This document shows, piece after piece, positions 48,395-56,927 of a DNA stretch of 64,000 nucleotides. Each line of letters begins with the position of its first letter. The first letter of the stretch is position 1. Under the pieces are notes generated by a model. The model had not been told where the DNA came from. It saw nothing but the letters and a program-made list of their open reading frames with translations, and ran no database searches. Source of the stretch: Paenibacillus ihbetae (lineage in GTDB: Bacteria; Bacillota; Bacilli; Paenibacillales; Paenibacillaceae); NCBI RefSeq assembly GCF_002741055.1, contig NZ_CP016809.1:2688501-2752500 (forward strand), read 5' to 3'. Made by a program: the position numbers and the translations under genes.

Positions 48395-50002
48395 TTACAT
48401 ATCCTGAATCGGCAGCCCGATTTCGACAGAGGTTCCTTTTCCCGCCTCGCTTTGAATATTCATCGTCCCGTGATGGCTTTCAAGGATCCGGTGAACGATC
48501 ATCATGCCGAGGCCGTTCCCTTCGGGCTTCGTCGTATGGAACGGCTCCACGATCCGGGAAAGCACCTCCTCCGTCATGCCGGTGCCGTTATCGGTAAAGG
48601 TAATCAGCTGATACCCCTCCCATACATCCAACCGAACATGAATATGGCCGCCGTAAGGAAGTGCCTCCATCGCATTTTTCAAAATATTCAGAAACACCTG
48701 CTTGATCTGATTCCGGTCGCATCGGATGGTGGCGCTCTGCTCAAGCGTGCAGGTTATTTCAATGTCATTCAAATCGGTCTGTATCTCGAACAGCTGGAGC
48801 ACTTCCTCCAAGATTCCGCCGCAATCCTCAAGCTTGAACACCGTCGCCTGGGGCTTGCCCAGTATCATAAATTCCCCGACGATAAGGTTGGCCCGTTCCA
48901 GCTCGGACATCATCAGATCATAATGACGCAAAGGGGTGTCCCGATGGGCCAGCTGCAGCAGCCCTTTGACCGTTGTTAGAGGATTCCGGACCTCATGGGC
49001 GATGCTCACGGCCACCTGTCCGGCAAAGACCAGCTTCTCCGTATTTCGCAGCACTTCCTCCGTTCGCTTCATCTCCGTAATGTCCCGCAGGGTGCCGATC
49101 ACGCGGATGAGGTTGCCCTCCCGGTCGTAGACCGGCTGCACATCCAGCATATAGTGATGAATATCTCCTCCAAGCTCCATGGTCAGCTCGGCGCCGATGC
49201 AGGATTCCCCCTGGTTAATGACCCCCTCATAATACCGGCTGATCGCAGGAATCTCGGATATCGGCCGGTTCACATAGTTCGAACGGTCGCCATCATCCGG
49301 ACACAGCAGCCTTAAGCTGCAATCGTTCATCTTCAGAATCCGCCCGCGGCCGTCGGTAATGATGACCCCGTGGTACTTTGTGTCCATGAGCACCTGATTT
49401 AAGGTTTGAAGCTGGGTGTTCTGCTTCCGGGTAAACATTTCGCGCTCGAGTGAATCCGCCATTGTGCAGAGCAGTGCAAGCAGGTGCGGATGCTCGTACT
49501 CGATATCCGTCATGAGGGAAAGCGTGCCTAGGATCCTTAATCCGTCTTCGCTTCGGAAAGGAGCCGAATAACAGGCCATCCGCTGGAGAATGTGATGATA
49601 ATGATCTTCTCCGACTAACCGGAACGGACGCTTATGGCGAAGGCATAGGTGCACCGAGCTTGGGCCGTTATGCTCGCTGTACCCGATCCCTTCTCCGATT
49701 CCCAGTTCTCTCACCGTTTCGATAATGGCAGGATCCCCTGCAAGATCAAGCACGTACCCGTCTTCATCCGTAAGGGTGATGATGACCGGATTGCCTGAGC
49801 CCGAGGAGAGAAACTTCCGAACGAACGTCTGCGTAACTTCGATGTAGTCTTTGTATTTTTCACGCCTTGCGGCCAATGTCTCGGGATCCAATCGATCAGG
49901 ATGAGATGGAAGAAACGCCGGATTCATCCCTTTGTCTTTGCACTGCTGCTTAGCATCCTGTATTATCTCCCGATCCGTGATTTCACCGTATTGATTTTCC
50001 AC
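48395..50002 (-). CDS. Soluble GAF/PAS sensor histidine kinase
   Basis: This 535-residue kinase has no membrane segment. Residues about 50-200 form a GAF-like domain (GYVLDLAGDPAIIETVRELGIGEGIGYSEHNGPSSVHLCL..) resembling the input domains of AcoR-type activators. A PAS domain follows at about 205-325 (GVIITDGRGRILKMND..VIGTLRDITEMKR), then a HisKA with phospho-His in VAVSIAHEVRNPLTTVKGLLQLAH (near 345) and an HATPase (N box NAMEAL; EPFHTTKPEGNGLGMMIV). The type is close to sporulation phosphorelay kinases and to NtrB-like kinases. No regulator gene is adjacent, consistent with an orphan Spo0F-directed kinase. GTG 50002 follows AAAGGGG. Confidence 0.88.
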   Translation of the reverse strand: MENQYGEITDREIIQDAKQQCKDKGMNPAFLPSHPDRLDPETLAARREKYKDYIEVTQTFVRKFLSSGSGNPVIITLTDEDGYVLDLAGDPAIIETVRELGIGEGIGYSEHNGPSSVHLCLRHKRPFRLVGEDHYHHILQRMACYSAPFRSEDGLRILGTLSLMTDIEYEHPHLLALLCTMADSLEREMFTRKQNTQLQTLNQVLMDTKYHGVIITDGRGRILKMNDCSLRLLCPDDGDRSNYVNRPISEIPAISRYYEGVINQGESCIGAELTMELGGDIHHYMLDVQPVYDREGNLIRVIGTLRDITEMKRTEEVLRNTEKLVFAGQVAVSIAHEVRNPLTTVKGLLQLAHRDTPLRHYDLMMSELERANLIVGEFMILGKPQATVFKLEDCGGILEEVLQLFEIQTDLNDIEITCTLEQSATIRCDRNQIKQVFLNILKNAMEALPYGGHIHVRLDVWEGYQLITFTDNGTGMTEEVLSRIVEPFHTTKPEGNGLGMMIVHRILESHHGTMNIQSEAGKGTSVEIGLPIQDM

Positions 50003-50361
50003 AAGTGCGTACCCCTTTATATAATACTGTTACGTTTCATCTATTTTAAAAATCGCTCTTTGCTCTTTAATACCATCAGAAATCCAAGCCAACAAGCCCC
50101 TAAGGCCTGCCCTCTGCCTAATGGATCTAACGTTATCATACCATAACGGCTTGTCTCCGCCCTTGGCTTTTTTTGGCCGTTTCGATTCCTTCACCATGTG
50201 CCGGATGCCGGATAAAGGTCCCGGAGATGAGCCCACGCAAAAAAAGACGGCGCAGGATGAGCCTGCACCGCCATTTTATTCAAGCGCTATCCGTTTACGG
50301 CAAGCCTGTATTTACCATTCCCCCGTAATCCGAAACATTGTTATTTAGCCTCCCCAGCAGT
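50003..50361. other. Intergenic region between aspA and the orphan kinase gene
   Basis: No gene. The right end carries the aspA terminator (50239-50273) and the left end the kinase promoter. A loose pairing of AGCCAA (about 50091) with TTGGCT (about 50163) followed by TTTTTTT on the plus strand is noted but not called. Confidence 0.4.
50239..50273 (-). terminator. aspA terminator
   Basis: GACGGCGCAGG (50246-50256) pairs with CCTGCACCGCC (50262-50272) with mismatches near the base and a 5-base loop, followed on the minus strand by TTTTTTTGCG; it is about 90 bases after the aspA stop. Confidence 0.85.
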
Positions 50362-51783
50362 CTACTGGTTCAGCAGAAACTCCTCGCCCGCGATTCCCGG
50401 GGACGTCATATGATACGGATCCAAAATCACCTCGACCTGCTCCTCTGTCAACAGGCCCTGCTCCAGTATAATCTCCCTAATGCTCTGGCCCGTCTTCTGC
50501 GCTTCCTTCACCAAGCGGGACGCCACATCATAACCCAAATGCGGATTCAATGCGGTAATGATGCCGTAGCTGGTATCGACGAAGTGCTTGCAGCGTTCTT
50601 TATTAGCCTGCAGATCGACCACCAGGTTCTTGTAGAACACATCCATCCCGTTTCTCAAAATTTTAAGGGAATGCATCAGGTTGTTCGCCGCCACCGGAAC
50701 CATGACGTTAAGCTCGAACTGTCCCGCTTCGCACGCCAGGCTGATCGTATGATCGTTGCCGATCACCTGAAAGGCGATCTGATTCATCACTTCGGCCATA
50801 ACCGGATTGACTTTACCCGGCATAATGGAAGAGCCCGGCTGTCTTGCAGGCACATTCAGCTCGTTCAACCCGGCCTTCGGCCCCGAGGCCATCAAGCGGA
50901 TGTCGTTGCACATTTTTGAAATATTCACCGCGCATACCTTCAGGGCTGCCGAGAGCTCCATGTAAGCATCGGTATTCTGGGTAGCATCGACGAGGTCCTC
51001 GGCCTGCTTCAGGGCGAATCCCGTCTGCTCCACTAAATGCTTGACCACGCTGTCCATATAGGCCGGTGTTGCATTCAGTCCTGTTCCAACCGCTGTCGCC
51101 CCCATGTTCACGACGAGCAGCCCTTGCGCGGCACGATCAATCCGGGCGATATCCCGGCTGAGCACGTTGGCGTACGCTCCGAACTCCTGCCCCATCCGGA
51201 TCGGAACGGCATCCTGCAGATGCGTGCGGCCCATTTTGATCACATCATCGAACTCCCGGGCCTTCGCCCGAATCCCATCCACCAGCGTCCGGAACACCGC
51301 GAGCAGCTCCTGAGCCAGACGGTAGGAGGCGATGCGGATCGCCGTCGGAATGGCATCATTCGTGGACTGCGACATATTGACATGATTGTTAGGATTGCAG
51401 TAAAAATACTCCGCCTTCTGCTTCCCTAGAAGCTCCAATGCACGATTTGCCAAAACCTCATTCATATTCATATTAATCGAGGTGCCTGCTCCGCCTTGAA
51501 TTGAATCCACGATGAATTCCGAACGGAGACTGCCTGCGATAATTTCATCTGCTGCTTCCACAATGGCTTGGCCGATCTTCTTCGGCAACAGCCCGAGCTC
51601 CATATTGGCCAGGGCTGCCGCCTTCTTCACTTCCCCGAGCGCAGAGATCAGCTCTGCGTGGATCGGCACGCCGCTGATCGGAAAATTCTCAACGGCTCTG
51701 ACGGTATTAATGCCGTAATAAGCTTCGGCAGGAAGCTGTTTTTCCCCCAGAAAATCTTTTTCAACCCGAAATTGCATACCCAT
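50362..51783 (-). CDS. aspA: Aspartate ammonia-lyase
   Basis: This 473-residue enzyme of the fumarase/aspartase superfamily converts L-aspartate to fumarate and ammonia. Motifs: YYGINTVRAVENFPISG near the N-terminus, GGAGTSINMNMNEV, NMSQSTNDAIPTA, GRTHLQDAVPIRMGQEFGAYA and the signature loop GSSIMPGKVNPVMAE with catalytic Ser. Length matches aspartases (about 470-478); fumarases would be slightly shorter and lack this exact set. ATG 51783 is chosen (GGTGATTGTCC upstream); an in-frame TTG two codons earlier is an alternative. Monocistronic with terminator. Confidence 0.93.
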   Translation of the reverse strand: MGMQFRVEKDFLGEKQLPAEAYYGINTVRAVENFPISGVPIHAELISALGEVKKAAALANMELGLLPKKIGQAIVEAADEIIAGSLRSEFIVDSIQGGAGTSINMNMNEVLANRALELLGKQKAEYFYCNPNNHVNMSQSTNDAIPTAIRIASYRLAQELLAVFRTLVDGIRAKAREFDDVIKMGRTHLQDAVPIRMGQEFGAYANVLSRDIARIDRAAQGLLVVNMGATAVGTGLNATPAYMDSVVKHLVEQTGFALKQAEDLVDATQNTDAYMELSAALKVCAVNISKMCNDIRLMASGPKAGLNELNVPARQPGSSIMPGKVNPVMAEVMNQIAFQVIGNDHTISLACEAGQFELNVMVPVAANNLMHSLKILRNGMDVFYKNLVVDLQANKERCKHFVDTSYGIITALNPHLGYDVASRLVKEAQKTGQSIREIILEQGLLTEEQVEVILDPYHMTSPGIAGEEFLLNQ

Positions 51784-52026
51784 GGACAATCACCATCGCC
51801 TTTTCTTTTTTTGTAAATGCAGGGAACCTGCTATCATCCATCATGCCCGGATATATATAGAATTCTGCTCGTAACGGGAAAATCCTCTATCTACCCGCTC
51901 TATAGTTTACGTCCGATGTCAGGGAAGATTGATCATTTTGTGCGGATGCGCCAGCAATCACCAGCCTGAAGAACAGGCTTTTAAGGGAGAAGGAAGGGCG
52001 TTCCATCGAGATTGGCCCTGCAGAAG

Positions 52027-52494
52027 CTACTCACGGGCATTCTCTTCCCGGCCGAATCCATCGGATGCTTCCATTAATCGGTGCAGCACTTGCTCCCAAT
52101 GCGCCTTCATTTGCTCCCTCGCGTACAGATCCTTCAGTTTCTCCTGATGGAAGCTGATCGTCGTGCCTCCCTGCCTGGTTGGCAGAAGGCGGATCTGCAG
52201 GGTTGAGGGGGCGCTCCAGCCGGCCCGCTGCCATGACATCCGAAGCTGGTGCAGCGGCTTGACGACGCGCAATTCCCCATGGTTTCCCTCTCTAGTCGCA
52301 AAAGCCGTTCCCCGGACAAGCTCCAGTGACTCGACCTCACCCAGCCACTGCGACAATCCATGGGGTGAAGTCAGCAAGCGCCATGCCTCCTCCTGCGTTA
52401 CCGGTAACGTTCTGCGGACCCCGACCTGAAAACCGGCAGCTGCGGTCAAGCCGACCGGCTTCTGCCCGGAGCGTGTATTAAGAGACTCTTTCAT
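52027..52494 (-). CDS. SRPBCC/AHSA1-type domain protein
   Basis: This 155-residue protein has the helix-grip SRPBCC fold typical of AHSA1 proteins: FQVGVRRTLPVTQEEAWRLLTSPHGLSQWLGEVESLEL, then the strands GELRVVKPLHQLRMSWQRAGWSAPSTLQIRLLP and C-terminal helix REQMKAHWEQVLHRLMEASDGF. ATG 52494 has AAAGGAGGGATT upstream. It lies downstream of a tetR gene on the same strand and shares an operator sequence with it, suggesting that regulator controls it. Ligand unknown; such proteins bind hydrophobic molecules. Confidence 0.83.
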   Translation of the reverse strand: MKESLNTRSGQKPVGLTAAAGFQVGVRRTLPVTQEEAWRLLTSPHGLSQWLGEVESLELVRGTAFATREGNHGELRVVKPLHQLRMSWQRAGWSAPSTLQIRLLPTRQGGTTISFHQEKLKDLYAREQMKAHWEQVLHRLMEASDGFGREENARE

Positions 52495-52540
52495 AAGCAA
52501 ATCCCTCCTTTTTCATTCTTGCCTTTTATCTTTAGTTTTA

Positions 52541-52556
52541 GTTAGTGCTAACTATC
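52541..52556. promoter_or_regulatory. TetR operator copy upstream of the SRPBCC gene
   Basis: GTTAGTGCTAACTATC matches GTTAGTGTTCACTATC at 53251-53266 at 14 of 16 positions. Each is an imperfect inverted repeat of TTAGTG. It lies 47 bases before the SRPBCC start. Confidence 0.6.
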
Positions 52557-52634
52557 TATTACTTGTAAAAAAAACATCGTTTTGACGAGCTTTTTCCTGT
52601 ACCGTTGGCGTAAATTTCGGGGCACGAGGCTGGC

Positions 52635-53234
52635 TCACGGCTTCATCGCCTTTGCGAACAGCGAGATCCCGTTCACCAGAAGCTCCGGCATACTCCCGTC
52701 GGTAATCGGTTCCGCTTCGAACAAGCTGCTCATGAATGCCCCGTAATTCATCCACATGAACGACAACGCCGCCGCTTCCGAGTCGGTTCGCGCTGCCCTC
52801 CCCTCGCGCTGCATCTGATCGAAATATTCCGCCAGCAGCTCCTTGAGCAGCCTCGGATGTCGTTGTGCCTGGTCCCTAAGCGGCTTTAGCTCAGGCTCCT
52901 GCAGCACGATACGGATCATCTTCCGGTTGCGGTTCATGCTGTCCTGGTATCGCCGGCTGATGAGCAGCAGGTCGCTCTCCAGATCCCGGACCAGCTCTTC
53001 ATCAAACACACGCTTCATTTCCCCGGCGTAATAAAAGCGTTCGATTGCCGTCTCCAGCAAATTCTGCTTGCTTCCGAAATTGCGGAACAGCGTCATTTCG
53101 CTAACCCCCGCGGCGGATGCGATTTCCTTGGTCGATACTCCCTTGTATCCCTTCAAGGCCATCAGATCGATTGCCGTAAGCAGCAGTCTGTCTTTGTTGC
53201 TCATCGATTCACTACTACGCTTCACCCCAAGCAT
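52635..53234 (-). CDS. TetR family transcriptional regulator
   Basis: This 199-residue TetR repressor has a helix-turn-helix at about 13-60 (NKDRLLLTAIDLMALKGYKGVSTKEIASAAGVSEMTLFRNFGSKQNLLETAI). The rest is the helical ligand-binding domain. ATG 53234 sits close behind GGGAGAGG; GTG 53225 (VKRSSES) has better spacing and may be the true start. A 16-bp operator lies 17 bases upstream, so autoregulation is likely, and a second copy precedes the SRPBCC gene. Forty-nine bases of this gene (52867-52915) are duplicated at 53423-53471 in the tail of the next gene upstream. Confidence 0.9.
   Translation of the reverse strand: MLGVKRSSESMSNKDRLLLTAIDLMALKGYKGVSTKEIASAAGVSEMTLFRNFGSKQNLLETAIERFYYAGEMKRVFDEELVRDLESDLLLISRRYQDSMNRNRKMIRIVLQEPELKPLRDQAQRHPRLLKELLAEYFDQMQREGRAARTDSEAAALSFMWMNYGAFMSSLFEAEPITDGSMPELLVNGISLFAKAMKP
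52867..52915. repeat. 49-bp direct repeat, original copy inside tetR
   Basis: Forty-eight of 49 bases match 53423-53471 in the same orientation (single C/T difference). Here the sequence encodes part of the TetR helix IRIVLQEPELKPLRDQA in frame, so this is the parental copy. Confidence 0.9.
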
Positions 53235-53250
53235 CCTCTCCCTTTCAATT

Positions 53251-53266
53251 GTTAGTGTTCACTATC
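53251..53266. promoter_or_regulatory. TetR operator upstream of the tetR gene
   Basis: GTTAGTGTTCACTATC contains TTAGTG and CACTAT as inverted halves. With the copy at 52541 it defines a probable binding site for the TetR encoded here. Confidence 0.6.
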
Positions 53267-53422
53267 ATCAAGTATGTATTTTAGCCCATTGCACTCCGAT
53301 TGTCAATAGATGGTAATCGGGCGTGCGGATCCGCTTACTCCACGCGCCCTCAATCTTCCCTCGGATCAAAATGCATGCTTTAGCGGCTATCCGTTACCTC
53401 CCAAGGGCCGTTCGTATCAGCA

Positions 53423-53471
53423 GCCTGGTCCCTAAGCGGCTTCAGCTCAGGCTCCTGCAGCACGATACGGA
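53423..53471. repeat. 49-bp direct repeat, derived copy at the kinase 3' end
   Basis: A copy of tetR bases 52867-52915. It runs into the kinase coding end: the last codons and the TGA stop at 53447 are read from tetR-derived sequence in a different frame. It is followed by a hairpin-capable GGGCGTG/CACGCGCCC stretch to the left (53317-53348). Confidence 0.9.
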
Positions 53472-54832
53472 GGGAATCCGAGCGTGATAACTGCGCCCCC
53501 CTCCTTGCGGTTGGCAGCCATGATCAGCCCCCCGCAGCGCTCGACAATCGCCCGTGCGATGGCCAAGCCGAGACCGGATTCCCCATTCTTCCCCTTTACG
53601 AACCGGTGGAACAGGTAGGGTAGGAGCTCCTCGGCGATTCCCTCCCCGTCATCGGAGACCGACAGCACCACCCGTCCCTTCTCAATGCCCGCCTGAATGT
53701 AAATATGCTTGCTGGCATGCCTTGCACCATTAGAGACGATGTTCAGAAGAGCCTGCAGCAGCTTATCGCGGTCCGCATGTACGATTAACGTTTCGTTCTC
53801 CGCATAGGAAAGATGCACGGACAGCCCCTTCTTGACGAGGACCGGATTGATCCTCTCGATGGCTTCTTCCACCAGCTCTTTCAGATGGACGGGAGCCGCC
53901 TGAAAAATATCCTCCTCGCTATCCAGCTTGGCCAGCAGGGTCATTTCGGTAACGATGTTTTTCATTCGGCTGCTTTCGCTCATGATGATATCCAGCCCCT
54001 TGCGGATATCCTCACCTTCGAACACGCCATCCCGGATGCCTTCCGCATATCCGGAGATCGACATAAGGGGCGACTTCAGCTCATGGGAGGCATTTTGGAA
54101 AAATTGCTTTTGCACATGGTGGTACCGCTCCAGCTCACTCGCCATTTCATGCACGGCTTCCGCTACCACGCCGATTTCGCCCGGAGCGCCCACTAGCCGG
54201 ACCTCCGAGAACTGACGCTCCTTCACCTTCTTTAGCTCTTCCCGAAGCAGCATGAGCGGCTTGATCAGCTTTTTCGTTATAAACAGACTGAGGATCAGCA
54301 TCATGACCGCCCCGGCGCCGAAGACGAGCAGCAGCCGTCCCAGCAGCGCCTGCTCGATCGCCTTGATCTTGCTGATCGGCGTGATCAGCGTAAGCGTGCC
54401 TTGAGGCACCGAGGTCACCTCCGTAAGGAAGAGGTCATCTTTGAGTATCTGCCGGACCGTTAGGCCTTTGGTTACCCCGACAGATTGGTACTCGCCACCC
54501 TCGACCGGGACGGCCTCAGCCGGGACTGCCGCAGGAAGCGGCGTGGAGCTGACCACATTTCCCTGCGTGTCCGTAATGACGGCAGACATGCCGACGATCG
54601 GATAAGTGGAAATCCCGTTCGCCATTGCCAAAGGGGCCTCTTCAATCGGAATTTGCCTCTTGGCCGCGCTGACCAATGTCTCCGTTATTTGGGCTCCTAT
54701 AGACTGCATGTCCTTCCGCTGCGTTCCGATGAAATGGTCCAGAAGGACATAATGAATGATCACCGCCGTCACCGACAGGACGGCGATCAGCGATATCGCA
54801 AACGCCAGATTGATCTGATGCACCAGCTTCAT
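53447..54832 (-). CDS. Two-component sensor histidine kinase with altered C-terminus
   Basis: This 461-residue membrane kinase has membrane segments at about 8-28 and 168-190, an extracellular sensor between them, HAMP (about 192-245), HisKA with QNASHELKSPLMSISGYAEGI and HATPase motifs NIVSNGARHA, SDDGEGI and GESGLGLAIA. ATG 54832 overlaps the regulator gene by four bases. The natural tail after VITLGFP has been replaced: the final codons (P-YRAAGA) and stop lie in a duplicated piece of tetR. The catalytic domain itself looks complete, so activity may be retained. Confidence 0.9.
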   Translation of the reverse strand: MKLVHQINLAFAISLIAVLSVTAVIIHYVLLDHFIGTQRKDMQSIGAQITETLVSAAKRQIPIEEAPLAMANGISTYPIVGMSAVITDTQGNVVSSTPLPAAVPAEAVPVEGGEYQSVGVTKGLTVRQILKDDLFLTEVTSVPQGTLTLITPISKIKAIEQALLGRLLLVFGAGAVMMLILSLFITKKLIKPLMLLREELKKVKERQFSEVRLVGAPGEIGVVAEAVHEMASELERYHHVQKQFFQNASHELKSPLMSISGYAEGIRDGVFEGEDIRKGLDIIMSESSRMKNIVTEMTLLAKLDSEEDIFQAAPVHLKELVEEAIERINPVLVKKGLSVHLSYAENETLIVHADRDKLLQALLNIVSNGARHASKHIYIQAGIEKGRVVLSVSDDGEGIAEELLPYLFHRFVKGKNGESGLGLAIARAIVERCGGLIMAANRKEGGAVITLGFPPYRAAGA

Positions 54833-55554
54833 GGCAATATCTCCCCTCCTTCGGTCCGCATTCGGTATCCGTGCCCCCAAATCGCCTCGATCGGCAGCTG
54901 CTCCACTTTCTTCCGCAGACGTTTGATCAGATGATCGACCGCACGGTCGCTGCCGAAATAATCATCCCCCCATACGGAGGTCAGCAGCTCGTCCCGCGTG
55001 AATGCGCGATTCGGGTGCTCGGCGAACACCCGGAGCATCTCGAACTCTTTGTTGGTCATATCTACTTCAGCTCCGTCCCAAAATACGCGCCGCTCATCCG
55101 GCAGCAGCCGGAGACGGCCGTTCGTAATGGCGGCAGACGCGGACGGCGCAAGCTGCGAAGCACCGCCTGCATGATGGAATTTATACCACCGGCTCAGCTG
55201 CCGCTTGATGCGGGCTACCAGTTCGCGGGGGCTGAACGGCTTCACCATGTAATCGTCGCTGCCGAGCTCGAGCCCCAAAATTTTGTCCACTTCGCTGTCC
55301 TTGGCGGAAATCATGATGATCGGTACTTCGGCCTCCGTGCGAATCCGCCGGCACAGCTCGAATCCGTCCATGCCGGGAAGCATAATATCGAGCACCCACA
55401 TGTCCGGAGGATTGGTCTGCCACAGCTCCCAAGCCTCTTCGGCGGTTCCAAGTCCTACCGTCCGGTAGCTTTCCTTGCGCAAGTAGGCCTCCACCAAGTT
55501 ACGGATATGTTGGTCATCGTCAACGACTGCAATCAGCACATTTGCATTCATCAT
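54829..55554 (-). CDS. OmpR/PhoB-type response regulator
   Basis: This 241-residue regulator has a receiver domain with DDD (12-14), phospho-acceptor Asp in WVLDIMLPGMDGFEL (near 55) and Lys in YMVKPFSPREL (near 105), and a winged-helix DNA-binding domain at about 145-235 (MTNKEFEMLRVFAEHPNRAFTRDELLTSVWGDDYFGSDRAVDHLIKRLRKK). The start has GGAGGTACAT upstream. It is co-transcribed with the kinase (ATGA-type overlap) and divergent from a secreted protein gene that it may control. Confidence 0.94.
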   Translation of the reverse strand: MMNANVLIAVVDDDQHIRNLVEAYLRKESYRTVGLGTAEEAWELWQTNPPDMWVLDIMLPGMDGFELCRRIRTEAEVPIIMISAKDSEVDKILGLELGSDDYMVKPFSPRELVARIKRQLSRWYKFHHAGGASQLAPSASAAITNGRLRLLPDERRVFWDGAEVDMTNKEFEMLRVFAEHPNRAFTRDELLTSVWGDDYFGSDRAVDHLIKRLRKKVEQLPIEAIWGHGYRMRTEGGEILP

Positions 55555-55711
55555 ATGTACCTCCGGGCTTTATCTTCTATCAGTATACCAAGCGGCGGCC
55601 GGCGGATGGGAAATGCCATTATTTTTCCACAAAAGCACCAACGTTCTGCCAATGCCGGTCTGTATATTGAAACTGTAAGACAACTTATCCCTCAAATAAA
55701 GGAGTGTTACC

Positions 55712-56611
55712 ATGAATCACAAGCATGTTTTTGGCAAACTGGCCCTTTCGGCTGCTCTTCTTGTGGCTTCCGCGGGTACGGCCCATGCCTCCGCAGACTC
55801 GTCTGCGACGGATCGGCCCCTTCACAACGTGAAGATATACCAAACGACAACGGAGGCCGGTCCGGTCGCTTCCTCCGTTCGCATACTGCCTGATCCGCTG
55901 GAGCTGGTCAAGCAGTATGCAACGGAGACGCTGAAAGACTGGGAGCAGACGCTGGAGAAATACAAGAAGCTGGCTGTAACGGAAGGGAAGGCCTTCTTTA
56001 TTGCGGCCGAAGCCCCTCCTACTGAGCCGGATCCGGAAGCCCAGGAAAAGTCGGCGCCCATCCATGGAATAGCCATTGCAGCAGTTAAAGCGCCGGACCT
56101 TCAGGGCGAAAACATCAAGGAATTGAAAGAGGCTGCGAAAACGGTTGAAATTACAGAGATCCTGGGAGATTCAGAGATCTTGGGAAATTACGAGATAAAA
56201 GGTGATGCCGGCCTGGTACATGTCGCGAAACCGAGCGATATCGCGGACCAGGACGTCCCTAAGCAATGGGTAAAAACGCTCATACGGAAAGAGCTTAAGA
56301 GCGATGGTACGGCTAGCGATATAACCTCCTCGCCTAAAGAAGCGAGCATCGCTATCAAAGCGGCAGCAGCCGTATCTCCGGATGATATCCTTATTGAAGC
56401 AGCTCCAGGCCGCCATGAGGAAGTTAAGGCGGTCAAACTTACCGAGCGTGATATCGCCTTCATCAAAGCGCAAATGGAGCTTGCACAGGCCGTGGAATCA
56501 AAGGACTCCGACGCCATCAAGAACGCCCTGGCCCAGCTTCTCGAACAGTATAAGGCACAGATCGCCCAGCTGGAGCTGAAGGCTGCGAAGGAAGACGCTG
56601 ACGCTGAATAG
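55712..56611 (+). CDS. Secreted alanine/glutamate-rich protein of unknown function
   Basis: This 299-residue exported protein has a signal peptide MNHKHVFGKLALSAALLVASAGTAHA, cut near residue 26. The mature protein is rich in Ala, Glu, Lys and Asp, includes a Pro/Glu linker (about 100-112), a repeated IxEI/LGDSEILGNYEIKGD segment near 148-165, and a helical coiled C-terminal end (MELAQAVESKDSDAIKNALAQLLEQYKAQIAQLELKAAKEDADAE). I do not recognise a family. ATG 55712 has AAAGGAGTG upstream. It is divergent from the two-component genes across 157 bp, which suggests a regulatory link. Confidence 0.75.
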   Translation: MNHKHVFGKLALSAALLVASAGTAHASADSSATDRPLHNVKIYQTTTEAGPVASSVRILPDPLELVKQYATETLKDWEQTLEKYKKLAVTEGKAFFIAAEAPPTEPDPEAQEKSAPIHGIAIAAVKAPDLQGENIKELKEAAKTVEITEILGDSEILGNYEIKGDAGLVHVAKPSDIADQDVPKQWVKTLIRKELKSDGTASDITSSPKEASIAIKAAAAVSPDDILIEAAPGRHEEVKAVKLTERDIAFIKAQMELAQAVESKDSDAIKNALAQLLEQYKAQIAQLELKAAKEDADAE

Positions 56612-56645
56612 TCTATAGGAATGGATATACTTACGTTTTCAAGAA

Positions 56646-56674
56646 CAAGCCCTGCCCGGTTTGGGCAGGGCTTG
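56646..56674 (+). terminator. Hairpin after the secreted protein gene
   Basis: A perfect 12-bp stem CAAGCCCTGCCC (56646-56657) / GGGCAGGGCTTG (56663-56674), 34 bases after the stop. The following sequence is G-rich rather than T-rich, so termination is probable but not certain. Confidence 0.6.
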
Positions 56675-56910
56675 GCTTGGTGGACCCGGCAGGCTCGATG
56701 CTTGGTCCAGTCGAGGCAGGCATTATAGCTGACCCGCTCCGGGACGGCTTGCTTGCTGAACCCGGCAGGCTTGTTGGCGGGCCTAGGCTAGGCAAGTTTG
56801 TTGGCGGGTCTGGTCGGGCAGAGACTGCTTGCTGGATCCGGCAAGTTGTTGGCTGGACTATGTCATGCAGGCTTGGGTTTGTCGGCTGGCGAATTCGGCG
56901 ACCAAGCTTG
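56675..56910. repeat. Imperfect repeats upstream of the chbG-like stop
   Basis: Two adjacent 27-bp units, 56765-56791 and 56792-56818, share the pattern GCARGYTTGTTGGCGGGYCTRG. Looser related units (GCAAGTTGTTGGCTGG, GCAGGCTTGGGTTTG) flank them. The region is T/G-rich on the plus strand, unlike its surroundings. Confidence 0.55.
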
Positions 56911-56927
56911 CCAGACTCCGGCGCCTA

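Larger units (their letters stand above)
56612..56927. other. Intergenic region with hairpin and G/C-skewed repeats
   Basis: No gene. A terminator-type hairpin (56646-56674) is followed by about 235 bp of imperfect GGC-A-GG-CTTGTTGG-type repeats, ending at the ChbG stop codon. Confidence 0.5.

Noticed and set aside
50085..50175. Plus-strand small RNA ending in a T-rich terminator
   Set aside because: The only pairing is between distant short arms (AGCCAA..TTGGCT) with a 60-base loop and no promoter was found.
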